Source of the DNA: Pegethrix bostrychoides GSE-TBD4-15B
Lineage (GTDB): Bacteria; Cyanobacteriota; Cyanobacteriia; Elainellales; Elainellaceae
Length of the DNA stretch: 45,306 nt
Assembly (NCBI GenBank): GCA_019359155.1
Contig: JAHHHV010000022.1
Location: forward strand, 1-45,306
Direction: 5' to 3'
Under the pieces are notes generated by a model that ran no database searches, had not been told where the DNA came from, and saw only the letters and a program-made list of their open reading frames with translations. Shown here piece by piece: positions 18,871-29,125 of this stretch (positions are counted from its first letter, which is position 1; the number at the start of each line of letters is the position of its first letter). Made by a program: the position numbers and the translations under genes.

Positions 18871-19356
18871 TCACTCCTCTACCTGCTGCAAAGTGCGATT
18901 GTAAAGCGTTTGGCTGACTCGAAATCCTGCCTGATTCATGAGAGCATCCAATGCGGGCTTGACCTCGGCAATCAAACCCAAGTTTTTTGCAGCAGTCAAG
19001 AGTCCCAAAAGGCCCGTGATCTTCAAGTTAAATTGCAGTGCGGTCCTCCGTCCTAGCCGCTCGTCAATTAGCAAGCGATCCGCATCGAGTTCAACAGCCA
19101 GCGCAATTACCTCTGCTTCGCCTGCGTCCAGATCAACCAGCAATCTTTGAACCAAACCAGTATCCTGAGGTGCTTGCACTTGCAGCCACCCGTTGTTTAG
19201 CAACGGCGCAACCTCAGATTGAAACTGCTGGAGGTTCGTTAATTCTTGATGCACTGCTGGAGGAACTACAATGCCTGCATAAATTTGCTGAAGGATGACC
19301 AGTTCTCCAATTACCGCCAAATTACTCAACGGGGACGTGTTGCTGACAATAATCAT
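18871..19356 (-). CDS. DUF3368 PIN-like toxin of a toxin-antitoxin pair
   Basis: This 161-residue DUF3368 protein has a PIN-like RNase fold. It starts IIVSNTSPLSNLAVIGEL, with the Asp-to-Asn/Ser type N-terminal motif typical of this family. LDAGEAEVIALAVELDADRLLIDERLGRR carries the acidic residues expected in the active site. Its ATG overlaps the stop of the upstream UPF0175 gene by 4 bp (ATGA), so the two are translationally coupled, antitoxin first. The predicted role is a cytosolic RNA-cleaving toxin held in check by its partner. Confidence 0.88.
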   Translation of the reverse strand: MIIVSNTSPLSNLAVIGELVILQQIYAGIVVPPAVHQELTNLQQFQSEVAPLLNNGWLQVQAPQDTGLVQRLLVDLDAGEAEVIALAVELDADRLLIDERLGRRTALQFNLKITGLLGLLTAAKNLGLIAEVKPALDALMNQAGFRVSQTLYNRTLQQVEE

Positions 19357-19598
19357 CGCCAGCCGTTTTCTTGCAGGCTTTTAATATCTGCCTCGTACTC
19401 TGCGACATCATAGTGAAGGCAGATATTCCGAGTGGCTAAGAGCTGCTGAAACTCAATTTGATTCAGTCCTGCAAGCTGGCTCGCTTTGCCCAATGTAATC
19501 CGCTCCTGCTGAAATAGCATGACGGCAATTTCGCGCATCAGATCGGCCTCGCTGATCTTCGCAGCTTGAAGAACATCGTCTGAAATAACTAGGCTCAC
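19353..19598 (-). CDS. UPF0175 family antitoxin
   Basis: This 81-residue UPF0175 protein (core AAKISEADLMREIAVMLFQQERITLGKAS) is the usual partner of DUF3368 toxins. The central LGKASQLAGLNQIEFQQLL is helix-turn-helix-like and fits DNA binding and autoregulation. The start is a GTG with a GGAGAG box 8 nt upstream. It is first in the two-gene operon. Confidence 0.87.
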   Translation of the reverse strand: MSLVISDDVLQAAKISEADLMREIAVMLFQQERITLGKASQLAGLNQIEFQQLLATRNICLHYDVAEYEADIKSLQENGWR

Positions 19599-19676
19599 AA
19601 GGATCTCTCCAGGTCAGCTAAACAAAACCTAGGGTCAACAATCATGCTCTCATTCTAGCTGTCTCAAACCAGCTAA

Positions 19677-19706
19677 CAAAAGCCTCCCGGTTATGGAAGG
19701 CTTTTG
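19677..19706 (-). terminator. Rho-independent terminator after tkt
   Basis: A perfect 9-bp stem CAAAAGCCT/AGGCTTTTG with a 12-nt loop lies 48 bp past the tkt stop. On the minus strand the stem ends in CTTTTGTT, a modest U-tract. The hairpin could also work on the opposite strand. Confidence 0.7.
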
Positions 19707-19754
19707 AGACTTTTGAAATGCTCTAGAGACTTAATCTAGAACTTAATACAGAAC

Positions 19755-21761
19755 CTAGCCCAGCAGCGCCTTCGCTTTGGCCAGCACGTTGTCAACCGTG
19801 AAGCCAAATTTCTCCATGCAGACCCCGCCCGGAGCCGAAGCGCCAAACGAGTCGATGGCAACAATTTCGCCCTCAGCGCCCGCATATTTACACCAGCCCA
19901 TGCTGATCCCAGCCTCGACTGTGATTCGCTTGGTGACGGCTTTGGGCAGCACCGACTCCTTGTAGGCGGCATCCTGCGCTTCAAACAGCTCCCAGGAGGG
20001 CATCGACACGACGCGCACCTTGCGGCCTTCCAGCTTTTCGGCCACCTGGACGCAGAGGCCAACTTCCGAACCTGTGCCAATCAAAATCAGCTCTGGCGTA
20101 CCGTCGCAGTCGATTACCGGATAGGCTCCTTTGGCCACCCCTGCCATCGAGCTACCCGCCAGGTTGGGCAGATTTTGGCGCGAGAAGGCCATCAGCGTGG
20201 GGCGGTTATTTTTCGAGTTTTCAATCGCCACTTTGTAAGAGCCAGAAGTTTCGGTGCCGTCAGCCGGACGCAGCACGGTGAGCTGAGGAATGGCGCGCAG
20301 CGAAGCGATAATTTCGACGGGCTGGTGGGTTGGGCCATCTTCGCCCAGCGCCACCGAGTCATGCGTCATCACCCAGACGGAGCCTGCCCGCGACAGCGCC
20401 GAGAGCCGGATTGGGTTCCGCATGTAGTCCGTGAAGATCAAGAAAGTTGCGCCATAGGGAATCAGGCCGGAACCATGCAGGGCGATGCCGTTGCAGATCG
20501 CGCCCATCGCATGTTCGCGAACGCCAAAGTGAATGTTGCGGTTCTCGTACTGGCCTTTCTGGAACTCGCCGGAGCAGTCTAGCTCGGTGAGATTAGAGTG
20601 GGTCAAATCGGCTGAGCCGCCAATCAGTTCCGGCAAGACTTCGGAGATCTTGTTGAGGCAGATTTCGGAATGCTTGCGGGAGGCCAGCGCCTTGTCTTCG
20701 GGCTTGTAGGTGGGCAGGCATTTCTCCCAGCCTTCGGGCAGCTTGCCGCTGCGCATCCGCTCAAACAGCGCCCCTTCCTCAGCATATTTGGTTTTGTACT
20801 GAGCCAGAGTTTTATCCCATTCGGCTTCGCTGCTGGCTCCGCGCTCGATGGCTTTACGCATCTGCGCCATTGCGTCATCTGGGATCACAAACGGCTCGAA
20901 GCCCCAGCCGAGGTTGTCGCGGGTCAGCTTGTTTTCGTCAGCTCCCAGTGGCGCACCATGCACTCCGCCCGTGTTCTGCTTGTTGGGCGAGCCGTAGCCA
21001 ATCGTCGTCGTGACTTTGATCATCGTCGGACGGTCGGTGACTGACTTGGCCTCCTGGATCGCGGCGGCGATAGCGGCTAGGTCAGTGTTGCCATCTTCGA
21101 CATGCAGCACGTGCCAGCCGTAAGCTTCAAACCGCTTCGAGACATCTTCGGTGAAGGCGACTTCGGTGGAGCCGTCGATGGAGATGTGGTTGTCGTCGTA
21201 GAGCGCAATCAGCTTGCCCAAGCCCAAATGTCCGGCCAGCGAGCAGGCTTCGCCCGAAATGCCTTCCATGTTGCAGCCGTCGCCCAAAATCACGTAGGTG
21301 TAGTGATCGACCAGGGTGAGATCGGGCTTATTAAACTTGGCAGCCATATGCGCTTCAGCCATCGCCAGCCCTACGCCGTTAGCAATTCCCTGACCCAGCG
21401 GCCCCGTTGTCACCTCAATCCCCGGCGTTTCAAAGTTTTCCGGGTGGCCAGGAGTTCTCGAACCCCACTGCCGAAAATTCTTGATCTCGTCGATGGTGAC
21501 GCTTTCGTAGCCCGTCAGGTACATCAGGGCATATTGCAGCATACAGCCGTGACCCGCCGAGAGCACAAACCGATCGCGGTTGTACCAGTAGGGGTTTTTG
21601 GGGTTGTGGCGCATGAACTGATCCCAGAGCACAAAGGCCATTGGCGCTGCGCCCATCGGCAGTCCGGGATGCCCCGACTTAGATTTTTCGACCGCATCGA
21701 CGGCCAGGAATCGGATTGAATTGACGCAAAGTTCTTCGAGAGACTGGGTTGCAGCTATCAT
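19755..21761 (-). CDS. tkt: Transketolase
   Basis: This 668-residue thiamine-diphosphate enzyme of the Calvin cycle and pentose phosphate pathway transfers two-carbon ketol units. The N-terminal [21 protein letters not shown]-site [28 protein letters not shown] and the pyrimidine-domain [11 protein letters not shown] and [18 protein letters not shown] motifs are intact. The C terminus ([20 protein letters not shown]) is complete. It is a single gene with its own terminator. About 275 bp upstream of its start, shared with the GIY-YIG gene on the same strand, hold short tandem repeats. Confidence 0.97.
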   Translation of the reverse strand: MIAATQSLEELCVNSIRFLAVDAVEKSKSGHPGLPMGAAPMAFVLWDQFMRHNPKNPYWYNRDRFVLSAGHGCMLQYALMYLTGYESVTIDEIKNFRQWGSRTPGHPENFETPGIEVTTGPLGQGIANGVGLAMAEAHMAAKFNKPDLTLVDHYTYVILGDGCNMEGISGEACSLAGHLGLGKLIALYDDNHISIDGSTEVAFTEDVSKRFEAYGWHVLHVEDGNTDLAAIAAAIQEAKSVTDRPTMIKVTTTIGYGSPNKQNTGGVHGAPLGADENKLTRDNLGWGFEPFVIPDDAMAQMRKAIERGASSEAEWDKTLAQYKTKYAEEGALFERMRSGKLPEGWEKCLPTYKPEDKALASRKHSEICLNKISEVLPELIGGSADLTHSNLTELDCSGEFQKGQYENRNIHFGVREHAMGAICNGIALHGSGLIPYGATFLIFTDYMRNPIRLSALSRAGSVWVMTHDSVALGEDGPTHQPVEIIASLRAIPQLTVLRPADGTETSGSYKVAIENSKNNRPTLMAFSRQNLPNLAGSSMAGVAKGAYPVIDCDGTPELILIGTGSEVGLCVQVAEKLEGRKVRVVSMPSWELFEAQDAAYKESVLPKAVTKRITVEAGISMGWCKYAGAEGEIVAIDSFGASAPGGVCMEKFGFTVDNVLAKAKALLG

Positions 21762-21824
21762 AGTTTCTACTCAACAATGGCTAAACAGCTAGAGTGGCTA
21801 ATGCTAGGATGGACGGGCGAGAAT

Positions 21825-22000
21825 GCTGGACGGCAGAGGGTTAGGGGGCAGAGAGTTGTGTGGCAGAGAGTAACGTTTACCTAAAAACCGTTCACTTAAA
21901 AACAGTAAGTAACTATACCTATAGTCCTTTCTTATAGTTATAGCTTAAAGCGGTTCCAACTAATCCTCCCACAAGATCCTCCCAGAAGATCCTCCCACAA
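21825..22000. repeat. Two short tandem repeats upstream of tkt
   Basis: A 15-bp unit ending GGCAGAG occurs three times imperfectly at 21825-21869. A 13-bp unit ATCCTCCCACAAG occurs about three times at 21963-22000. They occupy the 275-bp gap between tkt and the upstream gene. The AT-rich stretch between them (about 21890-21955) is the likeliest place for the tkt promoter, but no clean -35/-10 pair was found. Confidence 0.6.
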
Positions 22001-22036
22001 TTAGCGCTTCCTGATGAGAGACTCACTATCAGAGAC

Positions 22037-22651
22037 TCACTCGCTTTGGACAAATGGTGTCCCCCAAAACTGCCAATTCTCTTTATTAAAGGGCGACCGC
22101 CATCGCTGAATCAGCGCTCGCTCTAGGCGCTGTCGCGGGCGAGTTTGAACGGGAGCCTCAGCCCAGAAGCCAATTCCCAGCGCTGAAGCCAGCCCGTGCT
22201 GATAATGCGCCTGCCGATAGTTGAGCAGGTAGCGCTTGCAGTCATGTTCGCCCCGCCAGCGCTGGTTGGACTTGACGGTTTCGCCCACATAGAGCAGCAT
22301 CGGTAGCTCGTAGTCAATCACAAAGTAGAGCGCCGAAGCTCCCAGATCTGTGGCCTTCCAGCGCCAGAACTCGATGTTTTGGCGGGGCAGCGTCAGGGGG
22401 TCGAGCGAGTCTGGATCAAGACAATCTGCACCATAGCTGACCTCTGATTCAAACAAACTGCCCTGCTGCATCGGCAGCTGCGCCCGCACCTGCTGCTGAT
22501 ACTGCCAGATTCGCTGCTTCCAGGCTCTCAAGGCTGATACGCTAAGCTGTGAACCAGCGGCAGGCGTGACCGCATAGCAGCCCTTTAGCTCGGCAGCTGT
22601 AAACAGGGAAGGCTGGCTGCTCTGGTTGCTTTGGTCGCTCTGGTTGCTCAT
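22037..22651 (-). CDS. GIY-YIG-like nuclease family protein
   Basis: The 204-residue protein has a GIY-YIG-like core: ALYFVIDYELPMLLYVGETVKSNQRW supplies the paired Tyr and YVGET elements. EHDCKRYL follows, and RLERALIQRWRSPFNKENW supplies the expected Glu and Asn late in the domain. The N terminus is a low-complexity Ser/Gln/Asn run (NQSDQSNQSSQ). GIY-YIG domains cut DNA in repair and homing systems. Divergence is large here, so activity is not assured. A GAGGA box 9 nt upstream supports the start. It is divergent from the membrane-protein gene at 22747. Confidence 0.65.
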   Translation of the reverse strand: MSNQSDQSNQSSQPSLFTAAELKGCYAVTPAAGSQLSVSALRAWKQRIWQYQQQVRAQLPMQQGSLFESEVSYGADCLDPDSLDPLTLPRQNIEFWRWKATDLGASALYFVIDYELPMLLYVGETVKSNQRWRGEHDCKRYLLNYRQAHYQHGLASALGIGFWAEAPVQTRPRQRLERALIQRWRSPFNKENWQFWGTPFVQSE

Positions 22652-22746
22652 TGGGCGCAGTCCTCAAGCTCTCGCCTGTTAGTGTGGCACAAGATCGCTC
22701 GACGAGGATCAAGCAGGCAAGTAGGCAAGCAGGCAGGCAAAGCAAC

Positions 22747-24441
22747 ATGTGGCCAAAGATGCAGAGCTGGTTTGATCCCGTAGAGCCGCCATTCTCGATT
22801 CCAAATCGGCAGGTTTGGGGCTGGCTGGTCTTGAGCCTCTGCGTCCCGCTCTACTTTGGGGGCGTGACGCTGCTGCATCAGCTTAGCCATGCCTACATTG
22901 TTCAAGATGATGCGCGGCAGCATGTCGTCTATCTAGCGCGCTGGCTCAACCCACAGCAGTTTGCCCAGGATTTGATCGCTGACTACTTCACGGCGGTTGC
23001 GCCCGTTGGCTACAAGGCAATCTACTGGGCAGCGGCTCAGGTTGGGATTGCGCCGCTGCTGCTGGCGAAACTGCTGCCGCTGCTGCTGAGCCTGATTGCC
23101 ACAGGATATTTGTTTTTCTGCGGCCTCTATATTTTTCCAGTTCCGCTCAGCGGCTTTTTGACGACTCTGATTTTTAACCAGCAAATCTGGCTGAAAAGCG
23201 ATCTGGTTTCGGCGACTCCCAGAGCATTTGTCTACCCAATTTTTGCGGCTTTTCTCTATTATCTGCTTCGCCGCGCTTTGATTCCCTGCTTGCTGACGGT
23301 TTTGCTCCAGGGCGCATTCTTTCCGCAGCTTGTCTTGGTGCAGGCTGGCGTTTTGCTGTTGCGCTGTCGCCGCAACCCGGCCTTCTGTCTGCCTGGGCTA
23401 CTGACTGCCGGACTGGTAATCAGCGCCTATGCCGTCACGAGATCAGAGTTTGGTGCAGCCATCACCGCCAGCCAGATGCGACAGATGCCCGAATACGGAC
23501 TGGGAGGGCGAAACGAATATTTTGGCGTCAAGCCGCTGGCCTTTTGGCTGCTGGGCAATAGTGGACTGAGAATTCCGGTGTTTCCGTCGATTATTTGGGC
23601 TGGGTTTGGCCTGCCCTGGCTGCGGCGGATCAGGCTGAATCAGGTGACTCTCTTGGGTCAGGTCTTGCTGGCCTCGCTGGGGAGCTACGGGCTGGCGCAT
23701 TTGCTGCTGCTGAGGCTGCATTTTCCCAGTCGATACACGTACCATACGCTCAGAATTATTTTGGCGGCGGCGGCGGGCATTGTCTTGACCCTGCTGTTGA
23801 AAGCGGGCTGGCGCTGGCTCAGTTTAGCCGATCTATCGCGGTGGCGCGCTCAAGTTTGGCTCGGTCTGAGCGCAGTTTTGGCAGCAGCTCTGCTGATTAT
23901 TCCGGCAGTGCCGCCGCTGTTTTTGCAGTTTCAAGGCTGGATCATTGGTGACGCGCCTGCTGTTTACGACTATCTTTTGGCACAGCCTCCCGGACTGCTG
24001 GTTGCCTCGCTTGCTCCAGAGTCCAACAATCTGCCAGCGTTCACAAAACAATCTACGCTAGTTGGTCGCGAGTTTGCGCTGCCGCATCACCCGCAGTATT
24101 ACGATCAGTTTATACAGAGAACTCGCGATTTGATTCAGGCACAGTATAGCCATAAGGCTGTAGATCTAGCTAATTTTATTGAGCAGTACGGCGTTGATTT
24201 CTGGCTGCTGGAGCGCAACGCTTTTGCGGCTGATTACTTCAGCAGTCAGGACTGGTTAATTCACAGCAGGTTGCAAGATACTCTGGCCGAGGTGGCAACG
24301 CAGCTTCAGCAAGGGACACAGCCCGCTATTCTGCAAGTGGCAGATCGCTGCACCGCCGTCTCGACGGAGCGCCTGATTTTACTCAAAGCTGACTGTATGC
24401 AGCAGGAGTTCGCCGCAATTCAGACCCAACAGAATTTCTAA
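22747..24441 (+). CDS. Polytopic membrane protein, possibly a GT-C-type glycosyltransferase
   Basis: This 564-residue protein has roughly ten hydrophobic segments. After the first helix comes a short acidic QDDARQHVVYLARW segment in the external loop, a position where GT-C glycosyltransferases carry their acidic catalytic motif. A soluble C-terminal part (about 430-560) follows the last helix. I do not recognise the exact family, so the glycosyltransferase idea is inference from topology. The ATG at 22747 (MWPKMQSWFDP) is preferred. Upstream in-frame residues translate a GGCAAGCA-type short repeat. It ends 85 bp before dxs on the same strand. Confidence 0.75.
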   Translation: MWPKMQSWFDPVEPPFSIPNRQVWGWLVLSLCVPLYFGGVTLLHQLSHAYIVQDDARQHVVYLARWLNPQQFAQDLIADYFTAVAPVGYKAIYWAAAQVGIAPLLLAKLLPLLLSLIATGYLFFCGLYIFPVPLSGFLTTLIFNQQIWLKSDLVSATPRAFVYPIFAAFLYYLLRRALIPCLLTVLLQGAFFPQLVLVQAGVLLLRCRRNPAFCLPGLLTAGLVISAYAVTRSEFGAAITASQMRQMPEYGLGGRNEYFGVKPLAFWLLGNSGLRIPVFPSIIWAGFGLPWLRRIRLNQVTLLGQVLLASLGSYGLAHLLLLRLHFPSRYTYHTLRIILAAAAGIVLTLLLKAGWRWLSLADLSRWRAQVWLGLSAVLAAALLIIPAVPPLFLQFQGWIIGDAPAVYDYLLAQPPGLLVASLAPESNNLPAFTKQSTLVGREFALPHHPQYYDQFIQRTRDLIQAQYSHKAVDLANFIEQYGVDFWLLERNAFAADYFSSQDWLIHSRLQDTLAEVATQLQQGTQPAILQVADRCTAVSTERLILLKADCMQQEFAAIQTQQNF

Positions 24442-24526
24442 TCATTTACACAAGTTATACTCACCTCTCCCCGGAATCGGATTAGAGTAAGAAGATAAAG
24501 ATAGTCTTGTTTTCAAGGTTTATGCT

Positions 24527-26428
24527 ATGCATTTGAGTGAAGTAACCCATCCCAATCAGCTTCATGGCCTGTCGATCACTCAGCTGAAGCAGATTGCTCG
24601 ACAGATTCGCGAGAAGCATTTGGAAACGGTGGCCACGAGCGGCGGACATTTAGGGCCAGGATTGGGCGTGGTGGAGCTGACCCTGGCACTCTATCAAACG
24701 TTAGATTTAGATCATGATAAGGTCGTTTGGGACGTTGGACACCAGGCCTATCCCCACAAGCTGATCACCGGACGCTACGATCGCTTCCATACGCTGCGCC
24801 AAAAAGATGGCGTGGCGGGCTACCTGAAACGCTGCGAAAGTAGTTTTGACCACTTTGGCGCAGGGCATGCCTCCACCAGCATTTCGGCGGCGTTGGGGAT
24901 GGCGCTGGCTCGCGACCGCCAGGGCGAACACTATAAGGTGGCAGCCGTGATTGGCGACGGAGCCCTGACGGGCGGCATGGCGCTAGAGGCGATCAACCAT
25001 GCGGGGCATCTGCCCAAAACTAACCTGCTGGTAGTGCTCAACGACAACGAAATGTCGATTTCACCTAACGTTGGGGCAATTCCGCGCTATCTCAACAAAA
25101 TGCGCCTCAGCCCGCCGCTGCAATTCCTCACCGATAATCTGGAAGAGCAGTTCAAGAACCTGCCGTTTGTCGGCGATAGCCTCACGCCGGAGCTGGGCCG
25201 GATCAAAGAGGGCATGAAGCGCTTGGCCGTGCCAAAAGTGGGAGCTGTGTTTGAGGAGCTGGGCTTTACCTATATGGGGCCAGTAGACGGCCATAATCTC
25301 GCAGATCTGATTGCGACCTTTACCGCAGCCCACAAGCTATCTGGCCCTGTTTTGGTGCATGTTGTTACCACCAAAGGCAAAGGCTACGCAATCGCCGAAG
25401 CTGATCAGGTGGGCTATCACGCTCAAAATCCATTTAACTTGGCGACCGGGAAAGCAGCTCCGGCCAGCAAGCCCAAGCCGCCCGCCTATGCTAAAGTCTT
25501 TGCCCATACGCTGACCAAACTGGCCGAAAACGATCCGAATATTGTCGGCATCACGGCGGCCATGGCGACGGGCACGGGGCTGGACAAGCTTCAGCAAAAG
25601 CTGCCCGATCAGTACATCGACGTGGGCATTGCCGAACAGCATGCCGTAACGCTGGCAGCCGGGATGGCCTGCGAAGGGCTGCGCCCCGTCTGCGCCATCT
25701 ACTCGACGTTTTTACAGCGCGCCTTTGATCAGATCATCCACGATGTCTGCATCCAAAATCTGCCCGTATTCTTCTGCCTTGACCGCGCCGGAATTGTAGG
25801 CGCAGATGGCCCGACGCACCAGGGCGCTTACGACATCGCCTATCTGCGCTGCATCCCCAACATGGTGGTGATGGCTCCCAAAGACGAGGCCGAATTGCAG
25901 CAAATGCTGGTGACGGGCGTGCAGCACAACGGCCCCATCGCGATGCGCTACCCCAGAGGCAATGGCTACGGCGTACCGCTGATGGAGGAGGGCTGGGAGC
26001 CGCTGCCGATTGGCAAGGCTGAAATCTTGCGCCAGGGTGACGATATGCTGCTGCTGGGCTATGGCTCGATGGTTTACCCCGCCATGCAGACTGCTGAGAT
26101 CCTGAGCGAGCACGGCATCGAAGCCACGGTGATCAACGCCCGCTTTACCAAGCCACTGGACACAGAGCTAATTCTGCCGATTGCCCGCCAGATGCGGCGT
26201 GTGGTGACGCTGGAGGAAGGCTGCATTATGGGCGGCTTTGGCTCAGCGGTGGTCGAGTCGCTGATGGATCATGAGGTGATGGTGCCAGTAACACGACTGG
26301 GTATTCCCGACGTTTTGGTGGATCACGCCACGCCCGATCAGTCCTACGCAACGCTGGGACTCACGCCGCCGCAGATTGCCGAGCGGATTTTGAAGCTGGT
26401 GCAGCCGCAGGCAGTGACGGTTAGCTAG
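24527..26428 (+). CDS. dxs: 1-deoxy-D-xylulose-5-phosphate synthase
   Basis: DXS catalyses the first step of the MEP isoprenoid pathway, condensing pyruvate and glyceraldehyde 3-phosphate with thiamine diphosphate. The 633-residue protein shows [35 protein letters not shown], the TPP motif [18 protein letters not shown]...LNDNEMSIS, and the transketolase pyrimidine-domain block [18 protein letters not shown]. Length and termini are normal. It supplies precursors for carotenoids, the phytol chain and quinones. A terminator follows. Confidence 0.97.
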   Translation: MHLSEVTHPNQLHGLSITQLKQIARQIREKHLETVATSGGHLGPGLGVVELTLALYQTLDLDHDKVVWDVGHQAYPHKLITGRYDRFHTLRQKDGVAGYLKRCESSFDHFGAGHASTSISAALGMALARDRQGEHYKVAAVIGDGALTGGMALEAINHAGHLPKTNLLVVLNDNEMSISPNVGAIPRYLNKMRLSPPLQFLTDNLEEQFKNLPFVGDSLTPELGRIKEGMKRLAVPKVGAVFEELGFTYMGPVDGHNLADLIATFTAAHKLSGPVLVHVVTTKGKGYAIAEADQVGYHAQNPFNLATGKAAPASKPKPPAYAKVFAHTLTKLAENDPNIVGITAAMATGTGLDKLQQKLPDQYIDVGIAEQHAVTLAAGMACEGLRPVCAIYSTFLQRAFDQIIHDVCIQNLPVFFCLDRAGIVGADGPTHQGAYDIAYLRCIPNMVVMAPKDEAELQQMLVTGVQHNGPIAMRYPRGNGYGVPLMEEGWEPLPIGKAEILRQGDDMLLLGYGSMVYPAMQTAEILSEHGIEATVINARFTKPLDTELILPIARQMRRVVTLEEGCIMGGFGSAVVESLMDHEVMVPVTRLGIPDVLVDHATPDQSYATLGLTPPQIAERILKLVQPQAVTVS

Positions 26429-26461
26429 ATTACTTTGAACTCGCGCTCGATTTTTGGGTAA

Positions 26462-26493
26462 GGTCGTCTCGGTTTAGGGGGCGACCGTTTTTT
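26462..26493 (+). terminator. Rho-independent terminator of dxs
   Basis: Stem GGTCG/CGACC with a loop of about 15 nt is followed directly by GTTTTTT, 33 bp after the dxs stop. A second T-run follows. The stem is short but GC-rich and well placed. Confidence 0.7.
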
Positions 26494-26551
26494 AGGTGTT
26501 TTTTAGGTGTCCTGAATCAAACCTGAATCAAAATAAACATCACGCCGATAG

Positions 26552-27019
26552 CTACTCAAACCCCCATTCTGAGTCGGTCAGAATTCGCGCTGCGCCAATG
26601 CCGCTCACTAACGCCACAACGCTAAACCCAGCCTCAATGCCGCTTCTCAAGCCGCCCAAAATATCGCCCTCCCGGAAATAGACCAGCACTTTATAAGTCG
26701 GGATACCTGGCACCATGCAGATAATCCCGGTGATCGCAAACAGCACCAGCGGCAGCTCAAATCGGCGCGCTGGCCAAATGCCCACCAGCCCCACAAACAG
26801 CGCCCCGCAAAACGTGGCAATCGTCAGGTCTAGACCTAGCATATGCAGCGCAGAGCGCAGCACATAGCCGCCCATGCCGATACTAGCGCAGAGCAGCAGG
26901 ACTTTACGGGGCACTTGATAGAGGAAGGCAAACCCCAGCGTGCTGATAAAGCTGAGCAGCGCGTCTCGTAGCAGCATGGAAAAATCGAGCATGAGGGCGC
27001 TAAAGAATTGGAACGTCAA
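26552..27019 (-). CDS. ThrE-type exporter, C-terminal half (DUF3815-like)
   Basis: This 155-residue membrane protein has about four to five helices and matches the C-terminal half of ThrE threonine/serine exporters (GFAFLYQVPRKVLLLCASIGMGGYVLR, ITGIICMVPGIPTYKVL). Its start overlaps the 3' end of the N-terminal half by 20 bp; an internal ATG at 26992 would remove the overlap. The two halves are expected to form one exporter in the inner membrane. Substrate (amino acid or small dicarboxylate) is not determined. Confidence 0.85.
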   Translation of the reverse strand: MTFQFFSALMLDFSMLLRDALLSFISTLGFAFLYQVPRKVLLLCASIGMGGYVLRSALHMLGLDLTIATFCGALFVGLVGIWPARRFELPLVLFAITGIICMVPGIPTYKVLVYFREGDILGGLRSGIEAGFSVVALVSGIGAARILTDSEWGFE

Positions 27020-27809
27020 TGAAAGTCATCACAATTAGGATGCCAATTGCGACGCTAAAGAGCTGTATTAGGGAATACGTCACCCGCCCCATACCAGAGA
27101 TCAGATCCAGCCGCACCAGATCCAGCGTCGCCGTCACTAGCAGCATTCCCGGCACCTGAAACAGCACTGAGGCTAGAAAGCTGGCTTTGGGCGTGGGAGA
27201 CTCGATCTCCCAGAGCGACAGCCCCAGGATCAGCAAATGGCAAATCAGCGTGGCCACTGCCGAACAGATCATCGTCGTGGCGATTGGGTTGAGCCGGATT
27301 GCCTGAAGCCGCATTCGCAGTGACAGCCCCAAACCCGCACTGATAAACGCCGTCAAGCAGTCGAGCCAGCCACCGCCGCTGATGACGGCAAACGATCCGC
27401 AGGCCGCCGCCACAGCCAACAAAACCACTCGGCGCGAGTAAGGTGGCGGCGTTTGCTCAATTTTGTCAAGCTGCATCTGAAGATCCCCAGGCAAAATCAC
27501 CGCAGGCAAATGCTTGCTCAAATGTTCGACCGCGCCTAGCCGACTCATATCCACACCGATTCCCTTAACGGTAGCGATTTGGGTATAGTGCTGGTCGCCG
27601 CAGTGGATTGAGGCCGTAATCCCCGTGATGGTGACGTAAGCATCCAGCCGCTCCGCCCCCAGCGCCAGCGCCACCCGCTGCATTGCCTGATCTACCCGAA
27701 AGCTGATCGTGCCGCTTTTGAGCATCAACACCCCAACCCGCATCACCACCTGCATGATCTCGGCTAGCTCTTGGAACGTCAACTGAAGCCGCTCTGATGC
27801 TCTGCCCAT
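27000..27809 (-). CDS. ThrE-type exporter, N-terminal half (DUF1212)
   Basis: This 269-residue protein of the DUF1212/ThrE family has a soluble N-terminal domain (VGVLMLKSGTISFRVDQAMQR, ITASIHCGDQHYTQI) followed by about five membrane helices. In Corynebacterium-type ThrE this is fused to the DUF3815 half. The split two-gene form is also common in bacteria. Together with the overlapping downstream gene it should make a heteromeric exporter. Its ATG is 2 bp from the stop of the AI-2E-family gene upstream, so all three are likely one operon. Confidence 0.88.
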   Translation of the reverse strand: MGRASERLQLTFQELAEIMQVVMRVGVLMLKSGTISFRVDQAMQRVALALGAERLDAYVTITGITASIHCGDQHYTQIATVKGIGVDMSRLGAVEHLSKHLPAVILPGDLQMQLDKIEQTPPPYSRRVVLLAVAAACGSFAVISGGGWLDCLTAFISAGLGLSLRMRLQAIRLNPIATTMICSAVATLICHLLILGLSLWEIESPTPKASFLASVLFQVPGMLLVTATLDLVRLDLISGMGRVTYSLIQLFSVAIGILIVMTFIDVPIL

Positions 27810-27811
27810 GA

Positions 27812-29065
27812 TCAGTTGGGCTTGGGGAGTGGATCGGAGCGGCGCTCAAGGCTGGGTTTTTCGAGATTGGGCTTTTCGAGATTGGGCTTTTCGCTCAGGC
27901 CAAATTCATCGGCGCGGCTAGCTCGTGGGTCAGGGTCTTTGTCCGGATCGTCGGCCTGTCGAGTCGAGCGCACGGCTCCCAGCGCCTCTTTCACTACCAC
28001 CGCCATTGGCACAGCCACCACCACGCCCAGCAGTCCGCCCACCCGCGCTCCGGCCAGCAGTGAGACAAATACCCAAAATGGGTTGAGTCCGGTGACACTG
28101 CCCAAGACGCGAGGCGCAACGCCGTTTTCGACGATTTGCTGCACAATCAGCGAGACGGCTAGCACCTGCAGCGCCAGCCCAATGTCACGCAGCGCCACTA
28201 GCAAGACAATCAGGATAATGCCCGCCGTGCCGCCAAACGGGATCAGGGCCATCAGGCCAATTGTTAGGCCAAACAGCAGGCCAAATGGCACTTTCATCAG
28301 CAAAAACACTGAGGTAAGGCCAACCCCCATACAGGTGGCCGAAATAATTTGACCCAAAAAATAATTCTGGAAGCTAGAGCGCAGCGTCCGCGAAAAGGGC
28401 TGCTGAACCTTGGTGGGCAACCAGTCCACCAGACTCGTCCAGACATCGCGTCCATGCTGAAGCAGATAGAGGGTCGAGATGGCAATCAGCACCACGTCCA
28501 GCAGCTTCGCCACCGTAAACACGGCCAGATTTAGGCTGAGATTCAGCGCCTGCCCCGCAATAATCTGGAGCTGCATTTTCAGTCGGTCATTAATTTGGGG
28601 AATGATGCCGTCTAGGCTAATGGGCAACCCCAGCGTGTCAATCCGGTCGTTGAGCATCATCAGCTGCCGCTGCCCGGAGTCAAACCATTCTGGCAGACGC
28701 GCTACAAGCTGCTGCGCCTGACCAATTGCCAGCGGCAGCAGCGTTACGCCCGCCACCGATAGCAGCAGCAGCGCTCCCAAAAACACCAGTATTGCCGCCT
28801 GAGTCCGCCGAAACCCGCGAGTCTCCAGCCAAGCCACCGGATAGTTGAGAATAAACGACAGCAGAGCCGCCACCAGCATCACCACCGCTAGCGACTCAAA
28901 GTAGCTAAAAATAGTGGCCAAAGCCCAGACGTTCAGAACTAGCAGCGGTGCGGCCAGCGCAATCGCCAGAAAGCGGGAGAGCGAAGATAGAGAGTCCCAC
29001 CAGGTCAGAAGACGACTGCGTTTTTGCATGGATGCCCCAGAACTAGACGACCCAGAACTCATCAT
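27812..29065 (-). CDS. AI-2E/PerM family permease
   Basis: The roughly 417-residue protein of the AI-2E transporter (PerM, formerly UPF0118) family has about eight helices. The family pattern is visible in FGGTAGIILIVLLVALRD and VTGLNPFWVFVSLLAGARVGGLLGVVVAVP. Members export small molecules or sodium. The AI-2 role does not hold for all of them. The C-terminal cytosolic tail carries a repeated EKPNL motif encoded by a 15-bp tandem repeat (about 27852-27894). It is first of a three-gene operon with the split ThrE pair. A GGAG box favours the second of two adjacent ATGs. Confidence 0.9.
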   Translation of the reverse strand: MMSSGSSSSGASMQKRSRLLTWWDSLSSLSRFLAIALAAPLLVLNVWALATIFSYFESLAVVMLVAALLSFILNYPVAWLETRGFRRTQAAILVFLGALLLLSVAGVTLLPLAIGQAQQLVARLPEWFDSGQRQLMMLNDRIDTLGLPISLDGIIPQINDRLKMQLQIIAGQALNLSLNLAVFTVAKLLDVVLIAISTLYLLQHGRDVWTSLVDWLPTKVQQPFSRTLRSSFQNYFLGQIISATCMGVGLTSVFLLMKVPFGLLFGLTIGLMALIPFGGTAGIILIVLLVALRDIGLALQVLAVSLIVQQIVENGVAPRVLGSVTGLNPFWVFVSLLAGARVGGLLGVVVAVPMAVVVKEALGAVRSTRQADDPDKDPDPRASRADEFGLSEKPNLEKPNLEKPSLERRSDPLPKPN

Positions 29066-29125
29066 GACTCCATCTTGAGCAACATGTCAGATATTATCCT
29101 TCAATTTTCAGGATAGGCTGACAGA